NCBI GenBank assembly: GCA_019911985.1
Contig: JAIOJO010000015.1
Location: 1 to 7,549, forward strand
Origin: Sulfuricellaceae bacterium
GTDB taxonomy: Bacteria > Pseudomonadota > Gammaproteobacteria > Burkholderiales > UBA9220
Length of the DNA stretch: 7,549 nt
Direction: 5' to 3'
Part shown: in pieces, positions 6,711-7,549 of the stretch
Layout: the number at the start of each line of letters is the position of its first letter
How positions within the stretch are numbered: the stretch's first letter is position 1
The notes under the pieces: generated by a model
Told to the model about the DNA's origin: nothing
The model's database searches: none
What the model saw: only the letters and a program-made list of their open reading frames with translations
Program-made: the position numbers and the translations under genes

Positions 6711-6942
6711 CTACCGGCCCGATCAGCCGAAGCAAACACTGCAACTGGAAACTTGGCCGGTCAATGCAATTGATGCCAAAATACTCGAAGATGTTTTGGC
6801 GGGTAGTGAAGAAAATGCCGTTGGAGCAAAGGAGTGGTCAGGTGGTCACCATACCCTTGCTGGCGTGATGGATGAAAACCCGGTAAATAAATTTTCGCAA
6901 GATGAGGTTACATTGTGGATGTGGCAATTTTTGAAAATTTGA
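6697..6942 (+). pseudogene. Open frame without start codon, possible gene fragment
   Basis: An 81-codon open stretch between a TAG at 6694 and a TGA at 6940, ending 28 nt inside the ORF6N gene in another frame. Its translation has an ordinary protein-like, acidic composition (for example QTLQLETWPVNAIDAKILED, and later KEWSGGHHTLAGVMDENP). This looks more natural than the overlapping ATG-started frame. No early ATG, GTG or TTG fits, and I do not recognise the family. It may be the tail of a gene brought in with the ORF6N gene, or a chance open frame. Confidence 0.3.
6904..6907 (+). promoter_or_regulatory. Ribosome-binding site of the ORF6N gene
   Basis: GAGG lies 7 nt before the GTG at 6915. 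This spacing supports 6915 over the next in-frame GTG at 6921. Confidence 0.6.
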
Positions 6943-7457
6943 ACGAGTTGATTATTGAGATAAGAGGCGAGAAGGTTTTGCTCGATGCTGACGTGGCTCA
7001 AATCTATGGGGTTGAGACAAAAAGAATCAATGAGGCTGTAAAAAACAACCCAGAAAAGTTTCCTGATGGGTACGTATTGGAGCTTGATAAAAGCGAGTGG
7101 GACTCATTGAAGTCGAAATTTTCGACTTCAATGAAAGGGGGCAAGGTGAAGCTGCCGAGCGCATTTACCGAAAAAGGTTTGTATATGCTTGCCACAATAC
7201 TCAAAAGCCCACAAGCAACCCAGGCAACGATTTCGATAGTCGAAACTTTCTCAAAAATCAGAGAGCTTTCAAGAAGCATCAAAGAACTATCCATAGTTCA
7301 GGATAAAGCCGATCAAAAATCGCTGATGCAAAAAAGCGGCGAACTAATCGCCGAAATTTTTGATGAGGATTTGCAAACGAGCGATACGGAGACATCTATC
7401 GAACTAAACTTTGCAGTGTTGAAGTTCAAACACACGATAAAGAAGAAAAATAAATGA
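6915..7457 (+). CDS. ORF6N domain-containing protein
   Basis: 180 residues from a GTG with a good ribosome-binding site. The N-terminal half is a clear ORF6N domain: residues about 10-95 include IRGEKVLLDADVAQIYGVET, NEAVKNNPEKFPDGYVLEL and the family hallmark LPSAFTEKGLYMLATIL. ISIVETFSKIREL (106-118) is the usual helix after the domain. The C-terminal 60 residues are charged and probably helical. ORF6N domains are known from phage antirepressor-like and other mobile-element proteins and are thought to bind DNA; there is no sign of an enzyme. The gene is AT-rich beside wbpP, sits inside a sugar operon without an obvious role there, and its TGA overlaps the next glycosyltransferase's ATG (ATGA at 7454-7457). 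It is therefore probably an acquired gene that now couples translation into that glycosyltransferase. The actual function is unknown. Confidence 0.85.
   Translation: MDVAIFENLNELIIEIRGEKVLLDADVAQIYGVETKRINEAVKNNPEKFPDGYVLELDKSEWDSLKSKFSTSMKGGKVKLPSAFTEKGLYMLATILKSPQATQATISIVETFSKIRELSRSIKELSIVQDKADQKSLMQKSGELIAEIFDEDLQTSDTETSIELNFAVLKFKHTIKKKNK
7104..7134. repeat. Perfect palindrome within the ORF6N coding sequence
   Basis: Two 15-bp arms (7104-7118, starting TCATTGAAGTCG, and 7120-7134) are exact reverse complements around a single central T at 7119. The palindrome encodes the SLKSKFSTSM segment between the ORF6N core and the AFTEKG motif. It could form a strong mRNA or single-strand hairpin, or serve as a symmetric protein-binding site. 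Confidence 0.85.
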
Positions 7458-7481
7458 AAGAAATTTCAGAATCTGTCAGCA
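7454..7481 (+). repeat. Direct repeat copy 2: start of the downstream glycosyltransferase
   Basis: Partner of 6683-6710 (23 of 28 bases identical), 771 bp apart in the same orientation. The two copies bracket the ORF6N gene and the unexplained frame at 6697-6942. Confidence 0.55.
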
Positions 7482-7549
7482 TCATCATCCCCGCGTATCA
7501 GGAGTGCGGCGCGATTGGCGGGGTGGTGCGTGACGTGTTGCAGGTGGCA
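7454..7549 (+). CDS. Glycosyltransferase family 2, N-terminal fragment (3' end outside window)
   Basis: The first 32 codons are visible. MKEISESVSIIIPAYQE contains the typical first beta strand and nucleotide-binding start of GT-A family 2 enzymes (SIIIPAYxE). The sequence that follows, CGAIGGVVRDVL, resembles the dolichol-phosphate-mannose-synthase-like branch, in which E17 and the following helix are conserved. The ATG overlaps the ORF6N stop as ATGA; only a purine-rich AAGAAG-like stretch precedes it, so translation may depend on coupling. A diverged copy of its first nine codons lies at 6683. Substrate and full length cannot be judged from this fragment. Confidence 0.8.
   Translation, partial: MKEISESVSIIIPAYQECGAIGGVVRDVLQVA

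Larger units (their letters stand above)
6659..6914. other. Scarred spacer between wbpP and the ORF6N gene
   Basis: 256 bases with no intact recognised gene. It begins, 24 nt after the wbpP stop, with a second diverged copy of a glycosyltransferase 5' end (6683-6710). It then holds an open frame without a start codon (6697-6942). The 61-codon frame from ATG 6683 to 6868 looks unlike a natural protein after its ninth codon and is treated as non-coding. Confidence 0.5.

Noticed and set aside
6683..6868. 61-codon + strand frame starting at the remnant ATG
   Set aside because: Only the first nine codons resemble a real protein (a glycosyltransferase start); the rest is unlike any family and overlaps a more protein-like frame.
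1..7549. CRISPR arrays, tRNA or rRNA genes
   Set aside because: No regularly spaced repeats, cloverleaf or ribosomal RNA signatures were found on either strand.

Overview
This window is a stretch of a cell-surface polysaccharide (O-antigen or capsule/exopolysaccharide) locus, probably from a beta- or gammaproteobacterium. The evidence for that placement is a dehydrogenase/epimerase pair closely resembling WbpO-WbpP and TviB-TviC of Pseudomonas and Salmonella, and an IS3-family remnant of a type common in Proteobacteria. The genus cannot be fixed from the sequence. All intact biosynthetic genes read on the + strand; only the insertion-sequence remnant reads on the - strand.

Layout: (1) The 3' part of a family-2 glycosyltransferase preceded by coiled coil (2-1141) runs in from the left edge. 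(2) A gene-free stretch (1142-1410) carries a strong imperfect inverted repeat and a candidate promoter. (3) An NAD-dependent epimerase/dehydratase (1411-2457) and, after a further spacer, a SAM-dependent methyltransferase (2704-3660) follow. Both look more AT-rich than the genes to their right. (4) A truncated IS3-family element (about 3712-4168, - strand) retains orfA, one end and only the first residues of orfB. (5) A UDP-N-acetyl-hexosamine 6-dehydrogenase (4335-5621) is tightly followed by a UDP-GlcNAc 4-epimerase of the WbpP type (5630-6658). (6) A scarred spacer (6659-6914) and a small ORF6N-domain gene (6915-7457) come next. (7) The window ends in the first 32 codons of a second family-2 glycosyltransferase (7454 onward).

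How the genes fit together: the pair at 4335-6658 should convert UDP-GlcNAc into UDP-GalNAc and UDP-GalNAcA (or reach UDP-GalNAcA through UDP-GlcNAcA), giving an acidic sugar donor. The two glycosyltransferases would add sugars to a lipid-linked glycan. The orphan epimerase/dehydratase and methyltransferase would supply or decorate a further sugar; their substrates cannot be read from sequence.

The most unusual part is the right end. An ORF6N gene, a domain family usually linked to phage and mobile DNA, sits inside the sugar operon and overlaps the next glycosyltransferase start by 4 nt. A second, diverged copy of that glycosyltransferase's first 9 codons lies 771 bp upstream, directly after wbpP. 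This looks like a cassette that landed in the glycosyltransferase 5' end and left a duplicated start. The ORF6N gene itself contains a perfect 15-bp-arm palindrome in its coding sequence.
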